From positions 496,001 to 560,000 of the forward strand of contig BPGX01000001.1 of assembly GCA_026003255.1 (NCBI GenBank): a DNA stretch of 64,000 bases, given 5' to 3'. Below, piece by piece: positions 27,476-37,052 of the stretch; positions within the stretch are counted from its first letter, which is position 1; each line of letters starts with the position of its first letter. The DNA comes from Bacteroidia bacterium. Its GTDB lineage: Bacteria > Bacteroidota > Bacteroidia > B-17B0 > Aurantibacillaceae. Made by a program: the position numbers and the translations under genes. Below the pieces are notes generated by a model. That model saw only the letters and a list, made by a program, of their open reading frames with translations. It was not told the origin of the DNA and searched no databases.

Positions 27476-30400
27476 ACGGAAATATGATTACATCATTAAG
27501 AAATTTCATAAGTGCTGACAATTATGATGATATTAGAGAAAACTTCTTATCATTTCTCAGAGAAAAAACAGATTTATTTTCAGAACAAGAGGATATCATA
27601 ACAATCCGTGAAGAACGATATAACCACCGCTTTGACCCTAATATCAATCGTGTCGGATTTATCAATCTTACTGGATACGATAAAATTCCTTTATATTTTA
27701 TTCCTGTAAATGAATTAAATGAACGTGCATCCAGAAAAATGCAGTTTAATTTAGGAAAGGACTTGTTGAGGGAAGATTTATCTGCTGTGGCAGGTATATT
27801 TATTTTTTATGATTCAACACAACGCAAACGTGTCAGTTACATTGAAAAAATTTATCAGGGGGGAAGAACTCAGTTTTCCAGCTTTCGCCGCTACACATTT
27901 TACATAAGTCCTGATCAAACCAACAAAACGTTTATTCAGCAATTTTCTCTTGGCGATTTTAATTCGCTAAATGGAATTAAAGATGTTTTCAGTGTTGAAA
28001 AGGTTACCGAAGAATTTTTTGAAGCATACAAATACGCCCTAAAGGAAATTATTATTAAATCTCTTGACAACCGCGTTGATGACAGAAAAAAATTTTCTTT
28101 TGCTCAACAATTACTATCAAGAATAATGTTTGTTTATTTTATACAACGTAAAGGATGGTTAAAGTGGAAAAATTATCAGCAAGATAAAAAATATCTTTCG
28201 AATTTATGGAAAAAGTATAAACAAATTTCAACTAAAAACGACACCTTTTATTCACATTGGTTATCCAGTTTATTTTTTGGTGCTTTCAACAAAAAGAATG
28301 AACTTATTAATAATGAATTACCAAAAGAAATTCGTGAGTCATATATTCAAATGCCTTTTTTGAATGGAGGGTTATTTTCAAAAAATGAACTTGACGAATT
28401 ATTCCCTTTTGTGCCTGATTCTGTTTTTGAATGGTTATTTGAAATTGATGAAACGAACAAAAACAAAGGTTTTCTTGAAACATTTAACTTCACTGTATCG
28501 GAGTCAACGTATGATGATTTTGAAGTGGCTGTTGACCCTGAAATGTTAGGTATTGTGTATGAATCATTGATAAGCGAGGAAGAACGTGGTAAAGACGGTA
28601 TTTTTTATACACACAGAACTGAAATTGATTTAATGTGTCGTTTATCATTAGTAAATTGGCTGCATAGTCAAACATCAATCGACAAAAATGTATTAATTGA
28701 TCTCATTTTTAATCCCGAAAGTATTTACGAATACAATAAACTGGAAGATTTGTGCAATATAAGATCTAAACTTGAAAAATGTAAGATTGTAGACCCATCG
28801 GCAGGTTCAGCTTCATTTCTTGTAGGAATGATGAACATTCTTGTAGAAATTTTATCCATCCTCATCAAAAAAATTGAAGGAAAAGAAGTCAATCTTTTTG
28901 CTTTGAAACATAAAATCATTTTAGAAAATTTATTTGGCGTTGATGTTAAAGATTGGGCTGTAATGGTTGGCGAATTGCGTTTGTGGCTTTCACTTATTAT
29001 TGAAACCGATGAAAAATACATGGATATTTACACCAGACCCTTATTACCAAATCTTTCGTTTAAGATTAGACAAGGTGATGCTTTGGTTGAAGAAGTAGGT
29101 GGAATTTTTATTAACTTACGAGGAAATGCGTTGAAAAATATATCCCCACAGATTCATACCAAAATTCGTCATTTAATTGATAGAAAATCCGATTTCTTTT
29201 CAGGAAAAATAAGTGCCAACATTAGAGAACAGCAGGAGATTGAAAAGCTGGAAACTGATATCTTTAAAGAAATCTTGCAATATAAAATAGACGAACTAAA
29301 ATATGAAATACAACAAAAATCTAAATCACTTGATGATTTAAAGAAACAAAAAAACCTATTTGGTGAAAAAAGCGCTAATAAGAAAGATATAAAAGAAAAA
29401 GAGAACCAAATTCAGCATCTTAATATCCTGAAAGAAAAATACGAAACAGCGCAAGCTAACTTACAGAAAAAATCCAAAAAAGAGTATTTTCTCTGGGAAC
29501 TGGATTTTGCTGAGGTATTTGCTCTAAATGCTGGATTTGATATTGTTATTGGCAATCCGCCCTATGTGCGGCAGGAACTTATCGCTCCTCCACTTGAAAA
29601 TGAAAAAGATTATAAACCTGATGAATGGCGTGAACTTAAAAAGCAGTATAAGGATAAACTCATACAAGCTACTCAAAACGTGTGGGATGTTGTAAAGAAA
29701 ATTGATAAAAAAAGCGACCTTTATGTTTTCTTTTACTATCAGGGATTATCGCTGCTTAACAATAACGGTATTTTTTGCTTTATTAACTCCAATAGCTGGC
29801 TCGATGTTGGCTATGGAACCGGACTTCAGGAGTTTTTGCTTAAGAATATGAAACCGCTTTACATTATTGATAACATTGCCAAACGCTCATTTAAACAGGC
29901 TGATGTTAATACTGTTATTGTGCTAATTCAAAAACCAGAAACAAAACCCGACAATTTTACACTGAAATTTGTTGCATTCAAAAAACCCTTTGAAGAAGCC
30001 ATTACGCCTGAAATACTTAGAGAAATTGAGCAAACCAATAAACCCATTTTTGATAATCCGATTTACAGAATTTATCCCAAAACCAGAAAGGAACTGCTTG
30101 AAGAGGGCGTAGAATATCCCGAAGAAACAGAATTAAAATTAGAACATTCTATTGAGTCGCTCCCATACATTGGCAACAAATGGGGCGGAAAATATTTAAG
30201 AGCACCGGAAATTTATTTTAAGATACTGGAAAAAGGAAAAGATAAACTGGTAAGACTGGGAGATATTGCGGAGGTGAGGCGTGGTTTTACAACAGGTGCC
30301 AATGAGTTCTTCTACCTTAAACCGGTTGGACTGACAGTTAAACAAGTAGTAGAGATAGCCGAAAAGAATCCACAGGCATTAATCCGTGTAAAGAATGGTG

Positions 30401-31149
30401 CTGGCTGGGAAGGAGAAATTGAAGCAGAGTTTTTAAAGCCTTTTCTTTTTTCTTTAAAAGAAGTAGAAAAGTATTCAATTGATTTAAATAAAATTGAAAG
30501 ATTAATATTTATGGGAAAATCAATCAATAAGAATTCAAAATCTTGTGATTATATAAAATATGGAGAAAAAAATAGTTTTCATAAAAGACCAACTACAAGG
30601 AATAGAATAAAGTGGTATGAAGTTCCCGAACAAAAATATCCAGATTTTGCTTCAAATCGTTTTTTAGGAGAGAGATTTGGGTTTCCTATAAATAATGAAT
30701 GCTACATTTGTGATGTTTTTTTTGTTGGATATTTTGCAAACCTTAATAAAGAAATAGGAACTTTATTAATTAATTCTACAATTTCATACCTTGGGCTTGA
30801 AGTTATTTCAAGAAAAACCTACGGTATTGGTGTGGCATATATTTATGGTCCAGAGATTAATAATCTTATTCTGTTAAACCCTTGTTTAATTTCAGAAAAT
30901 GTAAAAAATAAACTAGAGTCAATATCAAAAAGCTTTTTAAAAAGAAATATTTTTTCAATTTATTCAGAATTCGGCTTTGACCCAAATCTTCCCATTCGTG
31001 AACAAGAGCCCAATCCGTTTCCCGACCGAAAAGAATTAGACGACATCGTTTTTGATGCTCTTGGCTTAACGGAAGAAGAACGCAAAGAGGTTTACTGGGC
31101 AGTAGCCGAGCTGGTAAAAGCAAGATTGGATAAAGCGAGGAGTGTGTGA
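27472..31149 (+). CDS. Eco57I-type N6-adenine DNA methyltransferase with specificity domain
   Basis: 1225 aa, coupled to the upstream helicase by a 4-bp overlap. The order is: N-terminal helical region (1-400, with a segment LLSRIMFVYFIQRKGWL typical of this family); SAM-binding motif I VDPSAGSASFL (about 439-449); catalytic motif IV IGNPPYV (about 692-698), which specifies N6-adenine methylation; a long Lys/Glu-rich coiled coil (about 585-665) between them; then a target-recognition region beginning LGDIAEVRRGFTTGANEF (about 925). The C-terminus (LTEEERKEVYWAVAELVKARL) is standard for the group. No nuclease motif is seen, so cutting would fall to the PLD-helicase partner. The specificity segment (30430-30975) is visibly more AT-rich than its flanks, suggesting cassette exchange. 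Confidence 0.9.
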   Translation: MNGNMITSLRNFISADNYDDIRENFLSFLREKTDLFSEQEDIITIREERYNHRFDPNINRVGFINLTGYDKIPLYFIPVNELNERASRKMQFNLGKDLLREDLSAVAGIFIFYDSTQRKRVSYIEKIYQGGRTQFSSFRRYTFYISPDQTNKTFIQQFSLGDFNSLNGIKDVFSVEKVTEEFFEAYKYALKEIIIKSLDNRVDDRKKFSFAQQLLSRIMFVYFIQRKGWLKWKNYQQDKKYLSNLWKKYKQISTKNDTFYSHWLSSLFFGAFNKKNELINNELPKEIRESYIQMPFLNGGLFSKNELDELFPFVPDSVFEWLFEIDETNKNKGFLETFNFTVSESTYDDFEVAVDPEMLGIVYESLISEEERGKDGIFYTHRTEIDLMCRLSLVNWLHSQTSIDKNVLIDLIFNPESIYEYNKLEDLCNIRSKLEKCKIVDPSAGSASFLVGMMNILVEILSILIKKIEGKEVNLFALKHKIILENLFGVDVKDWAVMVGELRLWLSLIIETDEKYMDIYTRPLLPNLSFKIRQGDALVEEVGGIFINLRGNALKNISPQIHTKIRHLIDRKSDFFSGKISANIREQQEIEKLETDIFKEILQYKIDELKYEIQQKSKSLDDLKKQKNLFGEKSANKKDIKEKENQIQHLNILKEKYETAQANLQKKSKKEYFLWELDFAEVFALNAGFDIVIGNPPYVRQELIAPPLENEKDYKPDEWRELKKQYKDKLIQATQNVWDVVKKIDKKSDLYVFFYYQGLSLLNNNGIFCFINSNSWLDVGYGTGLQEFLLKNMKPLYIIDNIAKRSFKQADVNTVIVLIQKPETKPDNFTLKFVAFKKPFEEAITPEILREIEQTNKPIFDNPIYRIYPKTRKELLEEGVEYPEETELKLEHSIESLPYIGNKWGGKYLRAPEIYFKILEKGKDKLVRLGDIAEVRRGFTTGANEFFYLKPVGLTVKQVVEIAEKNPQALIRVKNGAGWEGEIEAEFLKPFLFSLKEVEKYSIDLNKIERLIFMGKSINKNSKSCDYIKYGEKNSFHKRPTTRNRIKWYEVPEQKYPDFASNRFLGERFGFPINNECYICDVFFVGYFANLNKEIGTLLINSTISYLGLEVISRKTYGIGVAYIYGPEINNLILLNPCLISENVKNKLESISKSFLKRNIFSIYSEFGFDPNLPIREQEPNPFPDRKELDDIVFDALGLTEEERKEVYWAVAELVKARLDKARSV

Positions 31150-31161
31150 GAAAATTAGTTG

Positions 31162-31169
31162 TAAATTTG
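31162..31169 (+). promoter_or_regulatory. possible -7 box (TAAATTTG) before the OLD-type gene
   Basis: Exact TANNTTTG match in the 51-bp gap between the methyltransferase and the ATPase gene, the only non-trivial gap in the island. It suggests the three downstream genes can be transcribed separately. No -33 box is seen. Confidence 0.3.
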
Positions 31170-31200
31170 CAATAAATTTATTAGATAATAACAAAAGGGG

Positions 31201-33051
31201 ATGACTATGAAAATCAAAAAAGTAATTTTAGAAAATTTCAGGTCTTATCATGGAACACATGAAATAGAATTGGATGATTTCATTGTATTCATTGGTAAAA
31301 ATGATCAAGGAAAATCGACAATTCTTGAAGCTATTGATATTTTTATTAACGATGGAAAAGGAGTTGCAAAAATTGATAACAATGACCTGAATATAACCGC
31401 AAAACAAAAAGGAGAAGACCAATTTTCAATAGGAATTGCATTTGAAGACTTGCCTGAGAAGATTGTGATTGATGCAACCAATGAAACAAATTTGAGAGAT
31501 GAATATCTATTAAATAAAGAAGGATGTCTTGAAATTTATAAGATTTTCAAAAATGGGAAACTTTCAGAAAAAGAAACTTATATCAGGTGTTACCATCCAT
31601 GCAATGATGAATTTTTAAAAGATTTATTAAAAAAGAAAATAAAAGACTTGCAAGATTTTGTAAAGAATGAGAAAATTCAATGTTCAGATAATAGAAAAGC
31701 AGCAGAACTTCGAAAAAGCATAAGAGAATATTATAAGTTAAAAGATGGTAATTTAAAATCTGAAATTATGGATATTAAAGTTAATGAAGAGGGACTGAAA
31801 GACATTTGGAGTAAACTTGAAAATTATATGCCTGTATATTCTCTATTTCATTCCGACAGGACAAATACAGAACAGGATAGTGAAATTCAAGATCCATTAA
31901 AAGCAAAAATTGAACAGATATTTAAGAGAGAGGATATTCAAAACAAATTAAATGAGATAGCTAAGGAAATTGACAAAGAATTGAAAAATGTGGCTGATAC
32001 AACAATAAAAAAGTATCAGGAGATCTGTGGGCAACAAGAATCTATACTACCAAATATTCCAGATGTGACAAGTCTAAAATGGAAAGATGTCTATAAAAAT
32101 ATTGGATACAATACAGGTGATGGTATACCTCTGAATAAAAGAGGTAGTGGAATAAGAAGGTTAATGCTTGTTAGTTCGTTTCTGGCAGAATTAGAATTAA
32201 AGAATAATGAAAATAACCATGTGATTTATGCCATCGAAGAACCAGAAACTTCTCTCCATCCTGATCTTCAAAAAATTTTAATTGATAGTTTTGTTAAATT
32301 ATCAAAGCAAGGTAAATATCAAATATTTATCACAACTCATAGTCCTGCGTTAATAAGATTATTCGAAACAGAGAGCATCCGATACGTAGGAAAATCAAAT
32401 GGAATAACTCAAGTAGAAAAATTTAATGAAACTATTGCCGATAAGATAGTGCAAAATCTGGGATTACTACCTAATATCGGAAAAGTTGTAATTTGCGTAG
32501 AAGGAACAAATGATGAGAAATTTTTATTAAATATAAATCAAAATATAGAGGACTTCAAAAACATTATCGACTTAAAAACAAAAATAGATAATGGAATAAT
32601 TTCAATAATTCCTATGAATGGTTCAAATCTGAAAGACTGGATAAATCGATATGCTTTAAAAAACACCTATGCTTCAGAATTCCATTTGTACGATAAAGAT
32701 AAAGATGAAAAATATCGAGATGCCATTAATGAAGTAAATAGAAGAAAAGATGGTTCATTTGGTATTTTAACTGAAAAACGTGAGATAGAGAATTACGTTC
32801 CTAAAGAACTCATTGAAAGTGAATTTAATATAAACTTGAGTCATATTGCCGATTGGGATAATGCTGATATTGCGAATGAAGTAAAACAAAAAGTGAATAA
32901 TAAAAAAGAAAGCGATATAAAATCAATCATTTGTGGAAAGTTATCTTCACAAATTAAGAAGGAAAACTTAGATGATGAATCTTTTAACGAAATTAAAGGT
33001 TGGTTTGAAAAAATAAAAGAAATGTGCGATAAGGTAATAATCGAGAGATAA
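31201..33051 (+). CDS. OLD-type ATPase with TOPRIM nuclease domain (defence)
   Basis: 616 aa; the start is ATG 31201 or, better spaced from the AGGGG upstream, ATG 31207. The N-terminal ABC/SMC-like ATPase has Walker A GKNDQGKST (32-40), preceded by the F-R-S-Y motif usual in RecF/OLD proteins, and Walker B AIEEPETSLHPD (about 343-354), followed by the H-loop TTHSP. The C-terminal third is TOPRIM-like: VVICVEGTNDEKFL (acidic Glu, about 433) and LYDKDKDEK (DxD, about 496-502). This is the overall plan of OLD-family nucleases and GajA. There is no GajB UvrD helicase next to it. Instead it lies 5 bp before a HamA-like gene. Known OLD proteins act in phage defence; the partnership here is inferred. 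Confidence 0.85.
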   Translation: MTMKIKKVILENFRSYHGTHEIELDDFIVFIGKNDQGKSTILEAIDIFINDGKGVAKIDNNDLNITAKQKGEDQFSIGIAFEDLPEKIVIDATNETNLRDEYLLNKEGCLEIYKIFKNGKLSEKETYIRCYHPCNDEFLKDLLKKKIKDLQDFVKNEKIQCSDNRKAAELRKSIREYYKLKDGNLKSEIMDIKVNEEGLKDIWSKLENYMPVYSLFHSDRTNTEQDSEIQDPLKAKIEQIFKREDIQNKLNEIAKEIDKELKNVADTTIKKYQEICGQQESILPNIPDVTSLKWKDVYKNIGYNTGDGIPLNKRGSGIRRLMLVSSFLAELELKNNENNHVIYAIEEPETSLHPDLQKILIDSFVKLSKQGKYQIFITTHSPALIRLFETESIRYVGKSNGITQVEKFNETIADKIVQNLGLLPNIGKVVICVEGTNDEKFLLNINQNIEDFKNIIDLKTKIDNGIISIIPMNGSNLKDWINRYALKNTYASEFHLYDKDKDEKYRDAINEVNRRKDGSFGILTEKREIENYVPKELIESEFNINLSHIADWDNADIANEVKQKVNNKKESDIKSIICGKLSSQIKKENLDDESFNEIKGWFEKIKEMCDKVIIER

Positions 33052-33056
33052 ATATT

Positions 33057-33866
33057 ATGAAGAAGGAATATGAACAAATAGAAAATTTAACAAAATCTTA
33101 CACCGGCTATTCACTTGAAAAGCAAGAAATAACCACTCTTTTTCAAACTGATGTAAAATCAAAACTTTTAGACACATCCCAAAGAAAAGAACTATTAAAC
33201 CATTTAAATACCTTACTGCAAGATACAGGTTTTGAAAAATCGGAAACTTTATTAGTTGATATTCAAACTCTTCAAAATAAAAGAGTGGATGTTCAGGATT
33301 TCAGAATTGGTGAAGCACTGGCTGAAGTGGTTTTAGAAAATAATTTTAAATGCCGTTTTTACTGGAATGAATTACGGGATGCACGTAATCCAAAAGGGAA
33401 CAAAACCGGTGCCGATTTAGTGGGTTTTATTGAAATAAATGATACTGTACTATTTCTTTTTGGAGAAGTAAAAACATCGTCAGAACAAGCGTCGCCACCG
33501 CAGGTTATGACAAATCCTGATGGTATGGAGAAACAGTTATTGAATTTGTATCAAGACCAAAATAAACGACTCTTTCTCATTAGTTATATTCAAAATAAAT
33601 TAAATCTAAATAACAATACTAACTTTAAGAGTGATTTTGAGGCAGCCAAAAACCAATACTATACAAATAATGTTTGCAACTATATTTTATATGGCATATT
33701 GGTTAGGGATACCAAAGCAGATGAAAATGATTTAAAAAGTAGTTATGAAAAATTAAACAACGAAGTACTTGAAAATGCTGGCCTTAATCTACTTGCTCTA
33801 TATGTACCAATACCTAAAAATGAGTGGTTAAAAATTATAAACGAGGAAGGCAATGAAATTAATTGA
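33057..33866 (+). CDS. PD-(D/E)XK nuclease-like protein, HamA (DUF1837)-like candidate
   Basis: 269 aa. The middle carries a PD-(D/E)XK pattern: GEALAE (Glu86), GADLVGF (Asp120) and FGEVKTS (Glu137-x-Lys139), with the hydrophobic strand VLFLF between them. The N-terminal 80 residues and the C-terminus are helical with no named motif. Small size, this motif and a 14-bp overlap with a large SF2 helicase gene are what is expected for HamA of Hachiman (HamA nuclease + HamB helicase). I infer the family from motif and context and could not align it, so another nuclease family paired with a Ski2-like helicase remains possible. Confidence 0.6.
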   Translation: MKKEYEQIENLTKSYTGYSLEKQEITTLFQTDVKSKLLDTSQRKELLNHLNTLLQDTGFEKSETLLVDIQTLQNKRVDVQDFRIGEALAEVVLENNFKCRFYWNELRDARNPKGNKTGADLVGFIEINDTVLFLFGEVKTSSEQASPPQVMTNPDGMEKQLLNLYQDQNKRLFLISYIQNKLNLNNNTNFKSDFEAAKNQYYTNNVCNYILYGILVRDTKADENDLKSSYEKLNNEVLENAGLNLLALYVPIPKNEWLKIINEEGNEIN

Positions 33867-36800
33867 GAAATATAAAGTTCTGGAAAACTTTTATCCTAAA
33901 ATACTTTCTGGTATAACTGACATTATCCAGAAAGGAAAAATTGCTTCTCGTTTTTCACTAATTGAAATAAAAGAAGACGAGAAAACGCTTTTAAATAAAG
34001 CAAAAGAACTTACTGAATTAAAAATTATTGAACTCTGGAACAATCAAGATACTGAAGAATTTAAAGCATTATGTTCTATTTACTTCGATATTGCCACTAT
34101 ACTGGAAAAAGATTTTGAACTCAAGAACGAAGAAGATATTTATGAAGTAATAAAAATAATATCTTTCGGTTACCTGGGTGAACATAATCATTTTGTAAAA
34201 GAATATCTTATCTCAAAAAAAGAATTAATAGAAGGTATCTCCGTATCAGAACAATGGAACAGACGTTTATTAGTTACAATCTTTAAAGGAATTACATATT
34301 TAGTTATAAAACAATCATGGAAAGATATTAATAATATTGTTAATTTAATTAATCAATTAAGAAAAGAACAAAAAGATTTTGAAAGTAAATTCTTAAATAC
34401 CGTAGACAAAGATAGTCGCGCTTATAGGTCGGCTGAACTTGTTTCTCTGTATCACTTTGCTAAAACAGTTGAAATTCTTGGACAATATCTATTAGAAGGA
34501 AGAGTTGATAGCAATGAGTTTGATATTGAAAATAAAATAAAATATCATTTAAGTGTAGCAAGCGAGTTTGCAAATGCCTCCGACAATATTGTTCTTGAAA
34601 TGCTTTATAAGTATTTTGAAGCATTTAGTATTAAACTTGTTCGAAATACTATCTGGTACACTTTGAACGGTGTAAATCACTGGGTAAGTGAATTTAATAA
34701 ATTTATTACCCGTAGGGAAAATCATGCAGTTTATGAATTATTATATCCACAAAAAGAATCAATACTAAAAGGAGAATTATTAAATCCAGCACATAAAAGT
34801 TTAGTTATTTCATTACCAACATCAAGTGGAAAGACATTAATTGCAGAATACAAAATTTTACAGGCATTAAATAATTTCAAACAACGTGGAGGATGGGTTG
34901 CATACATTGTCCCCACAAAAGCGCTGGTAAATCAAGTATACATTCGATTAAATCAAGATTTAGGGAGTATTGGCCTTAAAATTGAGAAAGCCAGTGGAGT
35001 TGCTGAAATAGACGGTTTTGAAAGCTATTTAATTGAAAATAAAGGAGATAATACCGATTTTGATGTATTAGTGACTACTTATGAAAAACTTAATCTTCTT
35101 GTCAGACAAGGGTTAGGGACGACAGAAAATCGTCCTCTTGTATTAACTATTGTTGATGAAGCACACAATTTAGAAGAAAAACAAAGAGGTCTTAATCTTG
35201 AAATGCTCCTTGCAACTATAAAAAATGATTGTAATGAAGTAAATTTTGTTCTACTAACTCCTGACTTACCAAATGCACAGGATATAGCTCAATGGCTTGG
35301 CGGCGATAGAGGTAAATCGATAAACATACAATTGGACTGGTGGCAGCCCAATGAAAGAATAATAGGTGCTTTACGTGCAGATGGAAGAGGTAATGAGTTT
35401 GATATTTATTTGCAAACATTAAATACAATCAAGGGTACTTATCAAATTTCAGAAAAGATTCCATTAATAAAAAATGAAAATTCTACTGTAAAAAAATCAG
35501 ATATTACGAAATCCAGAATCAATCTTGTAAAATATGTATCAAGTCATATATTAGACAATAAATCCCCCATAATTGTTTTAGCATCTGGTATTGACGAAAC
35601 CTATGAAATAGCTGATTATTTATTTGAAAATGTAAACAATAATTATCCGCCAGATGAAGATGTGGATTTATTAAAAAAATTTGTTCAAAATGAATTAGGA
35701 GATGATTTCCCCTTAGTCAGATATTTAAATAAACGAATAGCTATTCATAGTTCTGCCTTACCTGATGAAATACGACAACTTATTGAATTGTTAATGGTGG
35801 AGGGAAGGCTTCAGGTACTTGTTGCTACAACAACAATAGCTCAGGGAATAAACTTTCCGGTTTCAGCGGTAGTAATGGGTTCATATAATTATCCATTTAT
35901 CGGTCCAATGCCAATAAGAGATTTCTGGAATCTTGCTGGTAGAGTGGGTAGAGTTGGACAAAAGTCTATGGGTTGGGTCGGTATTGCTTGCAAAAACCAA
36001 AAAGATCTTCAACAAATTGCTGAGTATGTGGAAAAAGCATCAAAAGATTTATTGTCTCAACTTGAAAGCGCTATTGAAGTGGCAATGAATAATGAAAATG
36101 AAGAATTTTCTCGCTGGCTATACCTTGACGAACGATGGTCTGCATTATTGCAGTATATCTCACATCTCCGCTTACAAATAAATGATTTAAATCTATTTAT
36201 CAATAGATTAGAAGAAAAATTAAATGCGACTCTTGGTTTTAGACAAATAACCGAAGATAAAAAAAGATTCTTGATTTTGAAGTTGAGAGAATATGCACAA
36301 AATTTATCCTTAGATGATGCCAGAAGATCGGATTCAACAGGTTTTTCCAGTATTTCTATAAGACAGATGATTGCAAAATTATCATCATCTAATATTTCGC
36401 CTCATGATTGGCAAAAAACACAACTTTTTTCGGAACAAAACCAGACCATGAAGAAACTTGTTGGTATTATGCTCAACACTTATGAGATAAGAAAATCTTT
36501 AGAGGAAATTAAAGTTGGAAACAATGTTTTATATCAAACAAGTATTTCACGATTAATTATTAATTGGGTTAATGGAGAAAATATTTCGCAAATAGCAAGA
36601 AACATTTTTCCGAATGAGGAACCAATAAAAGCAATAGAAAAAACCACAAAGGCTATTTATAAAGTAATAGCTAATATGGCAAGTTGGGGAATAGCCGCTC
36701 TGCAAAAAATGCCTACCAGTGGAATTGATTGGGATTATCTTTCAGAAGTGGAAAGAAAGAAAATGATGAACATACCAGCATATTTACTATATGGTGTAAA

Positions 36801-37038
36801 TACAGATGAAGGAGTTTTAATGCGAAAAGCAAATGTTCCAAGAAGCATAGCAAATCAATTAGGCACATTATATAAAGAAGAAAAAGGAGATGAAATCTAT
36901 AATGTAAAAACATCAGATGTCAATGAATGGTTGAAATCAAAAGATATAAATATATGGAAAAAATGTATTCCGACAAGTTCCAAGTTAGATGCTGAACAAT
37001 ATTTAAAGTTATGGAAAAAATTGAACATGCTTGAATAA
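33853..37038 (+). CDS. Ski2-like SF2 helicase, HamB-like candidate (defence)
   Basis: 1061 aa, overlapping the nuclease-like gene by 14 bp. A helical N-terminal region (1-300) precedes the helicase core: LPTSSGKT (Walker A, about 321-328), VPTKALVNQV (Ia), VTTYEKLN, VDEAHNLEE (DEAH, about 435), VLVATTTIAQGINFPV (V) and NLAGRVGRVGQ (VI, about 692-702). Motif III reads LLTPDLPNAQDIAQWLGG, with TPD where Ski2-like helicases usually have SAT. The C-terminal 350 residues are helical, as in Ski2/HamB proteins. With its neighbour it forms a Hachiman-like HamA/HamB pair, in which the helicase senses damaged or phage DNA and controls the nuclease. A MITE-like element begins 14 bp after the stop. Confidence 0.75.
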   Translation: MKLIEKYKVLENFYPKILSGITDIIQKGKIASRFSLIEIKEDEKTLLNKAKELTELKIIELWNNQDTEEFKALCSIYFDIATILEKDFELKNEEDIYEVIKIISFGYLGEHNHFVKEYLISKKELIEGISVSEQWNRRLLVTIFKGITYLVIKQSWKDINNIVNLINQLRKEQKDFESKFLNTVDKDSRAYRSAELVSLYHFAKTVEILGQYLLEGRVDSNEFDIENKIKYHLSVASEFANASDNIVLEMLYKYFEAFSIKLVRNTIWYTLNGVNHWVSEFNKFITRRENHAVYELLYPQKESILKGELLNPAHKSLVISLPTSSGKTLIAEYKILQALNNFKQRGGWVAYIVPTKALVNQVYIRLNQDLGSIGLKIEKASGVAEIDGFESYLIENKGDNTDFDVLVTTYEKLNLLVRQGLGTTENRPLVLTIVDEAHNLEEKQRGLNLEMLLATIKNDCNEVNFVLLTPDLPNAQDIAQWLGGDRGKSINIQLDWWQPNERIIGALRADGRGNEFDIYLQTLNTIKGTYQISEKIPLIKNENSTVKKSDITKSRINLVKYVSSHILDNKSPIIVLASGIDETYEIADYLFENVNNNYPPDEDVDLLKKFVQNELGDDFPLVRYLNKRIAIHSSALPDEIRQLIELLMVEGRLQVLVATTTIAQGINFPVSAVVMGSYNYPFIGPMPIRDFWNLAGRVGRVGQKSMGWVGIACKNQKDLQQIAEYVEKASKDLLSQLESAIEVAMNNENEEFSRWLYLDERWSALLQYISHLRLQINDLNLFINRLEEKLNATLGFRQITEDKKRFLILKLREYAQNLSLDDARRSDSTGFSSISIRQMIAKLSSSNISPHDWQKTQLFSEQNQTMKKLVGIMLNTYEIRKSLEEIKVGNNVLYQTSISRLIINWVNGENISQIARNIFPNEEPIKAIEKTTKAIYKVIANMASWGIAALQKMPTSGIDWDYLSEVERKKMMNIPAYLLYGVNTDEGVLMRKANVPRSIANQLGTLYKEEKGDEIYNVKTSDVNEWLKSKDINIWKKCIPTSSKLDAEQYLKLWKKLNMLE

Positions 37039-37052
37039 TTCAAAAAAATATA

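Noticed and set aside
24173..31149. Complete DISARM or BREX system
   Set aside because: No DrmA/DrmB, PglZ, BrxA/B/C/L or similar proteins are encoded around the helicase and methyltransferase.
31201..33051. Gabija system (GajA with GajB)
   Set aside because: The ATPase/TOPRIM gene fits GajA in layout, but the neighbours are a HamA-like protein and a Ski2-like helicase, not a UvrD-type GajB.
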